A stretch of DNA of 64,000 nucleotides, taken from Rhodospirillaceae bacterium (GTDB lineage Bacteria; Pseudomonadota; Alphaproteobacteria; Bin65). Position numbers and translations under genes: made by a program. The notes under the pieces are model-generated. The model did no database searches. It saw nothing but the letters and a program-made list of their open reading frames with translations, and had not been told where the DNA came from. Positions within the stretch are counted from its first letter, which is position 1. Every line of letters begins with the position of its first letter. The stretch is from NCBI GenBank assembly GCA_028819475.1, contig JAPPLJ010000030.1, positions 186,001 through 250,000 of the forward strand. Reading direction: 5' to 3'. Below are positions 36,173 to 45,144 of the stretch, one piece after another.

Positions 36173-36434
36173 TCGGGGCCGCCATTTCCGGCCGGTTTCC
36201 GGGCCGGGCACCGCCGGGCGAACCGTTGCGATCCGGGCATTTCCGGCGCAACCATTTCTGTGGATAATTCCGGCGCCGGCGGGCCTTGGCGTCACCCCGG
36301 TTTCGCTTGCCGCGAACCTGCGATGGATCTATCCGGCGAAGCGGGCGCCGGCCTGCCCGACGGAAAAGACCGGTTTCCGAGGCCCGGCTTTCCGATAGAC
36401 TGCGGCACCCGTTCGGCTCACCGGGAGGATTCCA

Positions 36435-37412
36435 ATGGACGGCGCGATCCTTTCCTACGACGACCTGCGCAACGCGCCCGATCTCGACAGCCTGACGGCG
36501 CGGGCCGCCGAACGGGGCCTGACGCCCGGCTGGATCGACCGCGAAGCGCCGATCCTGTATCGTGAACCCCATACCGATTTCCTGCCGGCGCACTGGAAAT
36601 ACGCCGAGGCGCGGGCGGCGATGGACGGTGCGGCCCGGCTGATCGGAACCGATCTCGCCGAGCGGCGCAACCTGATCATGCGCAACCCGATCCCGGGTAA
36701 CGACATCGCCACGGCGCGCACCCTGATCTGCGCCTACCAGACCATCCTGCCGGGCGAGCAGGCGGCCAGCCACCGCCACGCGCCGCATGCGCTCAGGGTG
36801 ATTCTGGACAGCGACGGCGCCTGGTCCATCGTCGACGGCGAGAAGCACCCGATGCTGACCGGCGACATCGTGCTGACGCCGGGCGGCTGCTGGCACGGCC
36901 ACGGCCATGACGGCACCGAACAGGCCTACTGGTTCGACGGGCTGGACGTGCCGCTCGTCCATCTGCTGGAGCCGATGTATGTCGAAGGCCATCCCGACGG
37001 CATGGAGCCGGTGAAACGGGTCGTCATCGAGTCGCCCTACCGTTTCCCGATGGAGCGCACGCTGCGCAAGCTGGACGCGGCGTCGCCCGATCCGGAGGGC
37101 CATTTCGGCCGGCGTATCCGCTACGAGACACCGCAGATGCCGACCATCGCCATCACCATGCACCGCATGGACAGCGGCTTCCGGGGCCGGCCCTACCGCT
37201 GCACCGCCAACAGCGCGTTCGTGGTCATGCAGGGCAGCGGGCGGACAGTCGTCGATGGCACGGCGATCGACTGGGCCTACGGCGACACCTTCGTCTCGCC
37301 GTCATGGAAGACGGTCGACCACGGCGCGGCCGAGGATGCCGTGCTGTTCCAGATGTCGGACGAGGAGCTGATGCGCTGGGCGCGCTACTGGCGCTTCGAG
37401 GCGATGGACTGA
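36435..37412 (+). CDS. Gentisate 1,2-dioxygenase-like bicupin
   Basis: A 325-residue two-cupin protein. The first cupin has His113 and His115 in ASHRHAPHAL and His154/156 in GGCWHGHGH, the expected Fe(II) ligands. The second cupin (RCTANSAFVVMQGSGRTVVDG; WAYGDTFVSPSWKTVDH) has lost the clear HxH pair. This is the arrangement of gentisate and salicylate 1,2-dioxygenases, which cleave the ring next to the carboxyl group. It is a single gene, not in an operon with fumarylpyruvate enzymes, so the substrate is uncertain. Ribosome site GGGAGGA before ATG 36435. Confidence 0.85.
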   Translation: MDGAILSYDDLRNAPDLDSLTARAAERGLTPGWIDREAPILYREPHTDFLPAHWKYAEARAAMDGAARLIGTDLAERRNLIMRNPIPGNDIATARTLICAYQTILPGEQAASHRHAPHALRVILDSDGAWSIVDGEKHPMLTGDIVLTPGGCWHGHGHDGTEQAYWFDGLDVPLVHLLEPMYVEGHPDGMEPVKRVVIESPYRFPMERTLRKLDAASPDPEGHFGRRIRYETPQMPTIAITMHRMDSGFRGRPYRCTANSAFVVMQGSGRTVVDGTAIDWAYGDTFVSPSWKTVDHGAAEDAVLFQMSDEELMRWARYWRFEAMD

Positions 37413-37443
37413 CCGCGGTCGCCTGCCGAGTGGGGCCTACCGG

Positions 37444-38388
37444 CTACCCGCGGCGCATCCGCACGAACAGGCGGCCGTCGATGACCGCGAGGCCGAGAAA
37501 AATCAACGCCATGCCAACAAGGGCGGTGGCCGTTACCGCCTCGTCCAGGAACAGGGCGCCGGTAACGGTGGCGCCGATCGGCACCAGCAGGGTGACCAGC
37601 AGAAGATTGGTCGGGCCGGCCCGCGCGAGCAGCCGGAAGTAGAGAATATAGCCGAGCGAGGTGCCGAACACGGCGAGCGCAAGCAGCGCTGCCCACACGC
37701 CCCCGCTGACCGGATAGGTCCAGAACCGGTCGTTGATCGCTGCGAGCGGCAGCATGATCAGCGAAGCGCAGACGAGCTGCCCGGTCGAGAGCACCAGCGG
37801 CGGCACATGCCGGAACCGCCGCCCGTAGATCGCCGCCAGGGTGTAGCACAGGGCGGCGCCCAGCGTGAGAAGCTGCCCGGTCAGGCCGAGGGTGAAGCCG
37901 CCGAGCACTTCCGGCCCGACCAGGACGACCAGGCCCGCCAGCCCGATCAGAACCCCGGCGACCCGCCCGACGGTCAGCCGCTCGCCGCCCAGCAGGTGCG
38001 AGAGCACCGCGCTCATCATCGGCGTGGTGCCGATCAGGAGCGCCGTCATGCCGGTGGTAATCCATTGCTGACCGCCGACGATCAGGGAGAAGGGCAACAC
38101 ATTGTTGAGCAGCGCAATCAGCATGAAGCCCGCCCACAGCCGCGGCGCGACGGGGAGACGCTGGCCCACGGCGTAAAGCAGGACCACCAGTGGAATCGCA
38201 GCGAGCCCGACCCGCGCCAGGACGACCGAAAAGACCGGCAGTTCCGAAAGGCCGATTTTCTGGAACAGATAGGAGAGGCCCCACAGGCCGGACAGGCTGA
38301 GCAGCAGGCCCCAATCGCCCGCATCCATGCGGTGCGCCGCCTGCGGCGGTACGACGTCCTGTTTTGTCGCTTCGACGGAATCGGTCAT
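37444..38388 (-). CDS. EamA/DMT-family transporter
   Basis: A 314-residue membrane protein with ten predicted transmembrane segments in two EamA repeats. The first contains LLSLSGLWGLSYLFQKIGLSELPVFSVVLARVGLAAIPLVV, the second begins ALCYTLAAIYGRRFRHVPPLVLSTGQ. Such proteins usually export metabolites or amino acids. It is read divergently from oxyR across a 241-nt gap holding the palindrome at 38440-38456. Start ATG 38388 with AGGGGC upstream. Confidence 0.92.
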   Translation of the reverse strand: MTDSVEATKQDVVPPQAAHRMDAGDWGLLLSLSGLWGLSYLFQKIGLSELPVFSVVLARVGLAAIPLVVLLYAVGQRLPVAPRLWAGFMLIALLNNVLPFSLIVGGQQWITTGMTALLIGTTPMMSAVLSHLLGGERLTVGRVAGVLIGLAGLVVLVGPEVLGGFTLGLTGQLLTLGAALCYTLAAIYGRRFRHVPPLVLSTGQLVCASLIMLPLAAINDRFWTYPVSGGVWAALLALAVFGTSLGYILYFRLLARAGPTNLLLVTLLVPIGATVTGALFLDEAVTATALVGMALIFLGLAVIDGRLFVRMRRG

Positions 38389-38439
38389 GTCGGCCCCTCG
38401 TTTCCGGGATGCCGTTTAGCGGCGTCGGCGCCGCTGTGC

Positions 38440-38456
38440 TATCCGGAAACCGGATA
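38440..38456. promoter_or_regulatory. Perfect palindrome between EamA and oxyR genes
   Basis: TATCCGG-aaa-CCGGATA is a perfect 17-bp inverted repeat, 52 nt before the EamA start and 174 nt before oxyR. It could be an operator for the divergent pair. It does not look like the four-ATAG-spaced OxyR site, so the binding regulator is unknown. Confidence 0.45.
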
Positions 38457-38629
38457 AAACGGTTATATCGCCTCCGCTGTGGCGCCGAACGGCCGCAAAG
38501 ACCGTTGCCCTGCGCCCGGCTTTCGGCTTTGCTCGGCACGGCCGGCCGAATTTCCCCGGCGCGATACGACCCCGCCGTGCCCGCCGTGCCCCGCCGTGCA
38601 GAGTCTGCAAAACCAAGAGGACCGCCCCC

Positions 38630-39568
38630 TTGCCCGTTACCCTGCGTCAGCTCCGCTATTTTCAGGCGCTGGTCGAACACGGTTCGTTCAGCCGGGCGGC
38701 CGAGAGCGTTTTCGTTTCGCAGCCCGCGTTGTCCCTGCAGATCCGCGAACTGGAAGGCGCGCTCGGCGGCCCGCTGGTGGAACGGGAGAGCCGCGGCGTT
38801 CTGCTTACCCGGCTCGGCAAGGAGGTCCATGAGCAGACGCTGAGGGTCCTGGACGAGACACTGCTGCTCGAGACCATGGGGAAACAGTATGAACAGGGGA
38901 CGCTCAGGATCGCGCTCGGGATCGTCTCCTCGCTCGCGCCGTATCTCCTTCCGGGCTTGATGGAACGGCTGAATGCAGCGTCGCCCAGGGTCGAACCGGA
39001 CGTGCTGGAGGCGACGGGACAGGATCTCGTTTCCGCTCTTCTTGCAGGCCGGCTCGACGCGGCGATCGTCTCGCTGCCGCTGGGAATGATGGAACTTCCC
39101 GAACGGGACCTGTTCGAGGACCGCTTCATCATCGCGGGCCGGGCCGAACGGCTCGACGCCCTGCGCGCACAGGGATTCGTACCGAATCCGGAGGATATGT
39201 CGCGCGCGGACATCGGCCCGCTCCTCACCCTGGCGGACGGCCATTGCATGGCCGATCAGGTTCTCGGCGCCTGTTCCATGTGGCGCCAGCAGGAGGTTCG
39301 CCGCGGCGCCGAATCCCTCGCCACGCTTTCGCGCCTCGTAGCGGCCGGTTCCGGACTCACGCTTTTGCCCGAAACTGCCGCGCTATGCGAAGGCGCGGCA
39401 ACGCCCGGCCTCAGTTTTCTGCGTTTCGCTTCGCCGGAACCGTCGCGGCGGATCGGCCTCGCCCACCGCCTTGCGGCTCACGGCCAACACTGGATCGACC
39501 TGCTCGCGGGCGCCACCGCCGGCGCGGGAGAAGAACTTACGAAGAAGGCGCGCCAGGCGATCGGCTGA
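38630..39568 (+). CDS. oxyR: OxyR hydrogen peroxide-inducible LysR regulator
   Basis: A 312-residue LysR protein. The N-terminal HTH is LRQLRYFQALVEHGSFSRAAESVFVSQPALSLQIREL. The effector domain carries the OxyR hallmark: Cys206 and Cys215 in LADGHCMADQVLGAC, nine residues apart as in the Escherichia coli Cys199/Cys208 pair, followed by SLATLSRLVAAGSGLTLLP. So it should be a peroxide-sensing activator. The start at TTG 38630 gives the normal family N-terminus. A katG or ahpC target is not next to it. The NCS2 permease follows after 76 nt on the same strand. Confidence 0.92.
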   Translation: MPVTLRQLRYFQALVEHGSFSRAAESVFVSQPALSLQIRELEGALGGPLVERESRGVLLTRLGKEVHEQTLRVLDETLLLETMGKQYEQGTLRIALGIVSSLAPYLLPGLMERLNAASPRVEPDVLEATGQDLVSALLAGRLDAAIVSLPLGMMELPERDLFEDRFIIAGRAERLDALRAQGFVPNPEDMSRADIGPLLTLADGHCMADQVLGACSMWRQQEVRRGAESLATLSRLVAAGSGLTLLPETAALCEGAATPGLSFLRFASPEPSRRIGLAHRLAAHGQHWIDLLAGATAGAGEELTKKARQAIG

Positions 39569-39644
39569 CGTTGCCGCCGAGCGCCGCCGCGACCGCGACC
39601 GGCAACGGCAAACAGCCGCGTTGCGCCGAACGGGAGACCGGGAC

Positions 39645-41390
39645 ATGGCCGACGATACGAACGGCATAAACGCGCGCGTTCGCTACGAGCCGGACGAAAA
39701 ACCGCCGGTATCGCTGTCCGTCGGCCTCGGCGCCCAGCTCGCCCTGCTCACCCTCGCCGGCGTCGTGCTGACGCCGGTGATCGTGATCCGGGCGGCCGGC
39801 GGCGCGGCGGAGTTCCTGTCGTGGGCCGTCTTCGCCGCCGTCATCGTCAGTGGCGTGACGACCGTATTGCAGGCCGTCCGGCTGGGCCGAATCGGCGCCG
39901 GCTACGTCCTGCTGATGGGGACCTCGGGCGCTTTCATCTCGGTCTGCATTACGGCGATCGCCCAGGGCGGGCCCGCCATGCTTGCGACCCTGGTCGTGAT
40001 CTCTTCCCTGTTCCAGTTCGCGCTCGCGTCGCGCCTGTCCCTGTTCCGGCGCATTTTCACGCCGACCGTCGCCGGGACCGTGATCATGCTGATTCCGGTC
40101 ACCGTCATGCCGATCATCTTCAAGATGCTGGGCGACGTGCCGGAGGGCGCGCCGGCCGCCGCCGCGCCCTTGTGCGCTCTCGCCGCTGTCGCCGTCATCG
40201 TCGGGATCGCCCTGAAGGCGAAAGGTGCGCTGCGGCTGTGGGCGCCGGTGATCGGCATCGCGGTCGCATGCGGCGTCGCCGGTTATTTCGGCATCTACGA
40301 TGCGGCGCGGGTTGCCGACGCGGCCTGGATCGGGCTTCCCGCCGGCGCCTGGCCGGGCTTCGATCTCGAATTCGGCCCGGTCTTCTGGTCGCTGCTGCCG
40401 GCCTTTGTGTTCGTCACCCTGGTCGGCGCGCTGGAGACGATCGGCGATTCCGTCGGCATCCAGCATGTCTCGTGGCGCACGCCCCGGGCGGCGGACTTTC
40501 GCGCCGTACAGGGCGCGGTCACGGCCGACGGCGTCGGCAACCTGCTGTCCGGGCTGGCCGGCACGGTCCCCAACACGACCTATTCGACCAGCATTGCGGT
40601 CACCGAACTCACGGGGGTCGGCGCGCGCTCGGTCGGCATGGCGGCCGGCGCGATCTTCATCGTCCTCGCCTTCTCTCCAAAGGCGCTCGCCGTCGTCCTG
40701 GCGATCCCGAACCCCGTCGCCGCGGCCTATGTCACCGTTCTTCTGGCGATGCTATTCGTCCTCGGGATGAAGATCGTCGTCCAGGACGGTCTCGACTATC
40801 GCAAGGGCATGATTGCGGGCGTGTCCTTCTGGGCCGGCGTCGGCTTCCAGAACGGCGTGATCTTCCCGGAAATCTTTGCGGAAATCGCCGGCGGCATCCT
40901 GCAGAACGGCATGACGGCGGGCGGCCTGGTCGCCCTTCTCCTCACCCTGTTCGTGGAGATCGCCAAGCCGCGACCGAAGCGGATCGAGCTGCCGTTCGCG
41001 GCGTCCGGCCTGCCCGATCTGCGCAAATTCCTCGCCGACTTCGCCGCGCGCAGCGGCTGGGACGACAGGATGGTCGACCGGCTCGACACGGCGGGGGAGG
41101 AAACGGTGCTCACGCTGCTGGAACGGGAGGAAGGACGGGCGGATGAGACGCCCCGGCGCCTGTTCCTCGTTGCCCACAGGGAGGAAGGGGAGGCCGTGCT
41201 CGAATTCCTCGCCGGGACGGGCGACGACAACCTGCAGGACCGGATCGCGCTGCTCGGCGAACAGGCTGCCGGACCGCCGGCGGAGCAGGAATTCTCGCTA
41301 CGCCTGCTGCGCCACGTCGCGTCGTCGGTCCATCACCAGCAGTATCACGATACCGACATCCTGACCGTGCGGGTCAGGGCGCCGGTTTAA
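39645..41390 (+). CDS. NCS2-family permease with C-terminal ATPase-like domain
   Basis: A 581-residue protein. Residues ~22-450 form a uracil/xanthine-type NCS2 membrane domain with about twelve to fourteen hydrophobic segments; ETIGDSVGIQHVSWR and the NTTYSTSIAVTELTGVGARSVG motif (NTTxS..IGxxxxTGV..R) are its core. Residues ~456-581 are soluble and resemble a degenerate HATPase_c/anti-sigma kinase module (LADFAARSGWDDRMVDRL at the start; FSLRLLRHVASSVHHQQY and ILTVRV at the end), but the ATP-binding N and G motifs are not intact. The substrate (uracil, uric acid or xanthine) is unknown. Start ATG 39645. Confidence 0.88.
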   Translation: MADDTNGINARVRYEPDEKPPVSLSVGLGAQLALLTLAGVVLTPVIVIRAAGGAAEFLSWAVFAAVIVSGVTTVLQAVRLGRIGAGYVLLMGTSGAFISVCITAIAQGGPAMLATLVVISSLFQFALASRLSLFRRIFTPTVAGTVIMLIPVTVMPIIFKMLGDVPEGAPAAAAPLCALAAVAVIVGIALKAKGALRLWAPVIGIAVACGVAGYFGIYDAARVADAAWIGLPAGAWPGFDLEFGPVFWSLLPAFVFVTLVGALETIGDSVGIQHVSWRTPRAADFRAVQGAVTADGVGNLLSGLAGTVPNTTYSTSIAVTELTGVGARSVGMAAGAIFIVLAFSPKALAVVLAIPNPVAAAYVTVLLAMLFVLGMKIVVQDGLDYRKGMIAGVSFWAGVGFQNGVIFPEIFAEIAGGILQNGMTAGGLVALLLTLFVEIAKPRPKRIELPFAASGLPDLRKFLADFAARSGWDDRMVDRLDTAGEETVLTLLEREEGRADETPRRLFLVAHREEGEAVLEFLAGTGDDNLQDRIALLGEQAAGPPAEQEFSLRLLRHVASSVHHQQYHDTDILTVRVRAPV

Positions 41391-41476
41391 GGCCCGCTTT
41401 CCGGTAATCCGACCGCCCGGCCCGGAGGAGACGAAACCGGCAAGTGCCGGAGGACGAAGCTGCACGCAGGACGACG

Positions 41477-41980
41477 ATGAAACTGGAACTCATCAAGGCC
41501 GTCGTCATCCTTCCGGGCACGGTGCTCGTATTCGTTCCGGGCGCGATATTGTGGCTATTGGCCGGAACGCCGGGCGCTATTGCGCTGGCGGGACCCGAAC
41601 AGCCCCGGTTCTGGATCGCCGTCATTCTGGCGGTCGGCGGCTTTGCCTTTGCGGTGTGGACCACGAGGCTGTTCGCGACCGCCGGCAAAGGGACGCCTGC
41701 GCCCTGGGCCCCGCCGACGAAACTCGTCGTTCGCGGCCCCTACCGCCATTGCCGAAACCCGATGATTTCGAGCGCGCTGGTCATGCTCGGCGCCGAAGCG
41801 CTGTTCTTCGGCTCGTGGTACCTGGCCGGTTGGATGGCGCTGTTTTTCGTCGCCCTCACAATCGCTTTCGTGAAATTCGAAGAGCCGGAACTGGAACGGC
41901 GCTTCGGCGACGACTATCGGCGCTACAAGGCCAACGTGCCGCGCTGGATACCCAGTCTGCGGCCGTGGGACGGTTCCTGA
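41477..41980 (+). CDS. ICMT/PEMT-like membrane methyltransferase
   Basis: A 167-residue integral membrane protein of the isoprenylcysteine carboxyl methyltransferase/phospholipid methyltransferase family. It has four hydrophobic segments and the C-terminal SAM-binding pattern: VVRGPYRHCRNPMI, then FEEPELERRFGDDYRRYKANVPRWIPSLRPW. Bacterial members methylate small lipids or phospholipid head groups, substrates mostly unknown. Start ATG 41477 behind AGGACG. It converges on aprA. Confidence 0.88.
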   Translation: MKLELIKAVVILPGTVLVFVPGAILWLLAGTPGAIALAGPEQPRFWIAVILAVGGFAFAVWTTRLFATAGKGTPAPWAPPTKLVVRGPYRHCRNPMISSALVMLGAEALFFGSWYLAGWMALFFVALTIAFVKFEEPELERRFGDDYRRYKANVPRWIPSLRPWDGS

Positions 41981-42005
41981 CCGGCCGCGGGGCGGCCGGC
42001 GCCGC

Positions 42006-43850
42006 TCAGTCCACGATGTGGTAGACCGGCGCCTTCTCCATCTCCCACGAGTCGCTGTCGCGGTCGTAGCGGGAGAGCGTGAAGCAGTGCCAGTTGTCAT
42101 CGTCCAGCTTGGGATGGTCGGCACGGTAATAATAGCCCGGCCAGCGGGTCTCCTCGCGGAACATCGTGTGCTGGGTCACGCTCTCCGAGGCCAGCACCCG
42201 GTGGTGCAGTTCCCAGGCGCGCTGAAGCTGGTGCAGATCTTCGGCGCCGATATGGTTCATATCTTCCTTCAGCATCCCGAGCAGTTCGATGCCGCGGTCG
42301 AGCAGCGGCGTGTTGGTCGTATAGTGGGCGCTGATGCCGCCGACATACTCGTCCATGATCTTTTCGAGGCGCTGGAGCCCGTGGATCGGCAGCAGATAGC
42401 TCGGCGAGACCGTGCCGGCGACGATCTCGTTCCGGCCGACCGAATAGTTCTCCATCGGCTGGAACACCGTCTTTTCGAGCGCCCGGTATTCCTTCTCGTC
42501 GACCTGCGGCCCGTCGCTGCCCAGATCGTTGACGTAGTTGACGGCCGCCTTGCCCGCGATCCGCCCCTCGGTGAAAGAGCCTGACGAGAATTTGTGGGCC
42601 GTGCCGCCGATCGTGTCGCCGGCGCCGAACAGCCCGTCGACCGTCATCATCCGGTTGTAGCCCCACTGGTACTCGTCGGGCGCATAGTCCTCCGGCCCGC
42701 TCGCCCACGCGCCGGAGCAGGTCGCGTGGGAGCCCATGACATAGGGCTCGGACGTCGTCAGTTCCGGGTTGATGTGCTTCGGGTCGATATTCTGCGACGC
42801 CCAGACGACGGCCTGACCGATCGTCATGCCGAGGAAGTTCTCCCAGCCCACCGTCTCCTTGTGCGGGTCCTGGAAGGCCTCCTTGGTCACCATGCGGATC
42901 GGGCCGCGGCCGGCCTTGACCTCTTCGAGCAGGGCGTGGTTGCGCAGGCAGGTCGGTACCGGGTGCCGATCGACATAGTCGCCGACCAGTTGCTTGGTGT
43001 GCTCGTACCAAGTCGATTCGTATTCCTCGCCGTAGGCATTCTGTGTGTAGGTCTTGAGGTGCAGAAAATAGGCGCCGACCGGGCCGTAGCCGTCCTTGAA
43101 GCGAGTCAGGACAATGCGGTTCTCCATCTGGGTCATCTTGGCGCCGACCAGGATCGGCAGGGCGTAGGCCGATGCGCTGCTCCACGGCGCGTACCAGGTC
43201 CGCCCCATGCCTTCGCCGACCGCGCGCGGCTTGAAGATATGCGAGGCGCCGCCCGCAGACACGATCACCGCCTTGGCCTTGAAGACGTAGAAATCGCCGG
43301 TGCGTACGTTGAAGCCGACGGCGCCGGCGACGCGGTTCGGATTCGTCTTGTCGGTCAGGAGGTGGGTCACCATGATCCGGTTGTAGACCTCGGTCGCGGC
43401 CTTGCGGGCCGCCTCCGCGACGATCGGCTTGTAGCTCTCGCCGTGGATCATGATCTGCCACTTGCCTTCCCGCAGATAGCGCCCGGTTTCCGGGTCTTTC
43501 ATGATCGGGAGGCCCCATTCCTCGAACTTGTGCACCGTGCCGTCGACATGGCGGGCGATGTCGTAGCCGAGGTCCTCGCGCACCAGGCCCATCAGGTCGT
43601 TGCGGGCGTAGCGGACATGGTCCTCCGGCTGGTTCTCGTCCCACTGCATGCCCATGTAGCAGTTGATGGCGTAGAGACCCTGGGCGACCGCGCCGCTGCG
43701 TTCGATGTTGGCCTTCTCGACGCACACGACCTTCAGGTCGCGGCCCCAGTAGCGGGACTCGTAGACGGCGCCGCAGCCGGCCATGCCGCCGCCGATGACG
43801 AGAACGTCGGAATCGACGAAAACGGTCTTTCTGCGCGAGAACAGGCCCAC
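42006..43850 (-). CDS. aprA: Adenylylsulfate (APS) reductase alpha subunit
   Basis: A 614-residue cytoplasmic flavoprotein catalytic subunit of dissimilatory APS reductase, which in sulfur oxidisers oxidises sulfite plus AMP to APS. The N-terminal FAD motif is VLVIGGGMAGCGAVYE (residues 15-30), and ATCSGAWASGPEDYAPDEYQW, FGAGDTIGGTAHKFSSGSFTEGRIAGK and YYRADHP are characteristic AprA segments. The GTG at 43850 overlaps the aprB TAG by one base. The aprM-B-A order and the divergent sat favour the sulfur-oxidising lineage with the AprM anchor; no dsr or qmo genes are in the window. Confidence 0.96.
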   Translation of the reverse strand: MGLFSRRKTVFVDSDVLVIGGGMAGCGAVYESRYWGRDLKVVCVEKANIERSGAVAQGLYAINCYMGMQWDENQPEDHVRYARNDLMGLVREDLGYDIARHVDGTVHKFEEWGLPIMKDPETGRYLREGKWQIMIHGESYKPIVAEAARKAATEVYNRIMVTHLLTDKTNPNRVAGAVGFNVRTGDFYVFKAKAVIVSAGGASHIFKPRAVGEGMGRTWYAPWSSASAYALPILVGAKMTQMENRIVLTRFKDGYGPVGAYFLHLKTYTQNAYGEEYESTWYEHTKQLVGDYVDRHPVPTCLRNHALLEEVKAGRGPIRMVTKEAFQDPHKETVGWENFLGMTIGQAVVWASQNIDPKHINPELTTSEPYVMGSHATCSGAWASGPEDYAPDEYQWGYNRMMTVDGLFGAGDTIGGTAHKFSSGSFTEGRIAGKAAVNYVNDLGSDGPQVDEKEYRALEKTVFQPMENYSVGRNEIVAGTVSPSYLLPIHGLQRLEKIMDEYVGGISAHYTTNTPLLDRGIELLGMLKEDMNHIGAEDLHQLQRAWELHHRVLASESVTQHTMFREETRWPGYYYRADHPKLDDDNWHCFTLSRYDRDSDSWEMEKAPVYHIVD

Positions 43851-44314
43851 TAGACCACTCCCTCTTTGAGCTGCTCCGGCGTGAGCGCCGGCAGGCCGCC
43901 CTCGATGTTCAGGGCGTCCGGCTCATGCGCCAACTCCTGGTTCCTGTATTCGTCGGCGCCGGGCGCGGCGTAGTCGGAGGGCGACTGGATCGTGCCCCAG
44001 TCCGTCGTCCGGATCGGCGAGACGAAATTCTTCTCGTTGCCGTCGCGGAACTTGATCTTCCACGAGATCGTGCCCTTTTCCTCCTCGCGCAGGGCCCGGA
44101 CGCTGTGGCCGAGCGGGGCGAAATCGGCGTAGCCGCGGCAGTCGATTGCATTCTGCGGGCAAGCCTTCACGCAGGAATAGCATTCCCAGCACATGTTGGG
44201 CTCGATGTTGTAGGCCCGTCGATAGGTCGTATCGATGTGCATGATATCGGACGGGCAGATATCGACGCAGTGTCCGCAGCCGTCGCAACTTGTCATGTAG
44301 ACGAATGTCGGCAT
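43850..44314 (-). CDS. aprB: Adenylylsulfate reductase beta (iron-sulfur) subunit
   Basis: A 154-residue ferredoxin-like partner of AprA. Two [4Fe-4S] sites are visible: Cys10, 13, 16, 20 (CDGCGHCVDIC) and Cys42, 45, 48, 52 (CWECYSCVKAC). A C-terminal extension of about 90 residues embraces the alpha subunit, as in known AprB. It passes electrons from sulfite oxidation at AprA towards the membrane partner AprM. It lies between aprM (44 nt upstream) and aprA. Confidence 0.97.
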   Translation of the reverse strand: MPTFVYMTSCDGCGHCVDICPSDIMHIDTTYRRAYNIEPNMCWECYSCVKACPQNAIDCRGYADFAPLGHSVRALREEEKGTISWKIKFRDGNEKNFVSPIRTTDWGTIQSPSDYAAPGADEYRNQELAHEPDALNIEGGLPALTPEQLKEGVV

Positions 44315-44358
44315 GGGTTTTCGCTATCTCCCTTGGTGAAGACCGGTCGCGGACGGCT

Positions 44359-45144
44359 TCAGTAGTGGTTGGGCTGTCGGCGGGCGCTGCCGAATGTCAC
44401 CGGCCGGTCGGCCGGCGCCGGCAGGTTGCGGCGGGTCCCGTTCGCTTCGGCCACGCGCTTCTGGAGCGCCGCCGCCGGCTTGAAGAACATGTGCGAGAAT
44501 TTGGACCAGGGAACCGATCCGAACAGCACGGTCGTCGCGATCAGGTACAGCGCCAGGAACAGCCAGGTCCACCAGGTGCCGCCCGGCTGAACGAAGGACC
44601 AGATCAGGCCGAAGGTCGTGCTGGCGAGCAGCGAAAGGATGAACAGGTCGGCCCGGATAATCCGGAACGGCGAATGGCCTTCTGCGGAAACGTCCGCCCG
44701 GATGAAGAACCAGAACCAGTAGCCGCCCACGCAGACCATCAGGGCGCCGACCGTCCAGATAACCGGCAGGGCCGCGGGCGTCGACGCGGACGTGTCCGCA
44801 TAGCCGAACACCATGATCGCCGTCGTGACCGCGTAGGCCAGGAAGCCATACATCGTGAGAAGGTGCGCCACCCGGCGCCGTGCGTTGCAGAACTCGGACG
44901 AGGTCAGCACTTCCGAAGCCAGGGTCTGGGCGGCGAGCGAGACCACCTCCCCGCTGCCGACGGTATCGGCGCCCTTGCTCTGGGCGTTACGCCAGTCACG
45001 GAAGAAATATGTGGCGCTCTGCTTGTGCAGAATATCGAACAGCGTGCCGGCCGCGACAAACAGGATCATCACGATCACATAGATCTGCATGACAACCGGC
45101 GACACGTCCGCCGACAGGGCGGCGAAAGGATTTTCGATGGCCAT
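44359..45144 (-). CDS. aprM: AprM-type membrane subunit associated with APS reductase
   Basis: A 261-residue integral membrane protein upstream of aprB. It has about six hydrophobic segments (for example VVMQIYVIVMILFVAAGTLFDIL, HLLTMYGFLAYAVTTAIMVFG, WTVGALMVCVGGYWFWFFI, WWTWLFLALYLIATTVLFG). Histidines within or near these segments could bind haem or quinone, so the protein likely anchors AprAB and delivers electrons to the quinone pool. AprM is the membrane partner known for the sulfur oxidisers lacking qmoABC. The ATG at 45144 is used; TTG 45147 is one codon earlier. First gene of the aprM-B-A operon. Confidence 0.85.
   Translation of the reverse strand: MAIENPFAALSADVSPVVMQIYVIVMILFVAAGTLFDILHKQSATYFFRDWRNAQSKGADTVGSGEVVSLAAQTLASEVLTSSEFCNARRRVAHLLTMYGFLAYAVTTAIMVFGYADTSASTPAALPVIWTVGALMVCVGGYWFWFFIRADVSAEGHSPFRIIRADLFILSLLASTTFGLIWSFVQPGGTWWTWLFLALYLIATTVLFGSVPWSKFSHMFFKPAAALQKRVAEANGTRRNLPAPADRPVTFGSARRQPNHY

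Noticed and set aside
33054-36398. A plus-strand open frame of about 1100 codons
   Set aside because: It is antisense to the amidase and NCS1 permease genes, is rich in Arg/Asp/His with no domain pattern, and has no ribosome site. High G+C leaves antisense frames open.
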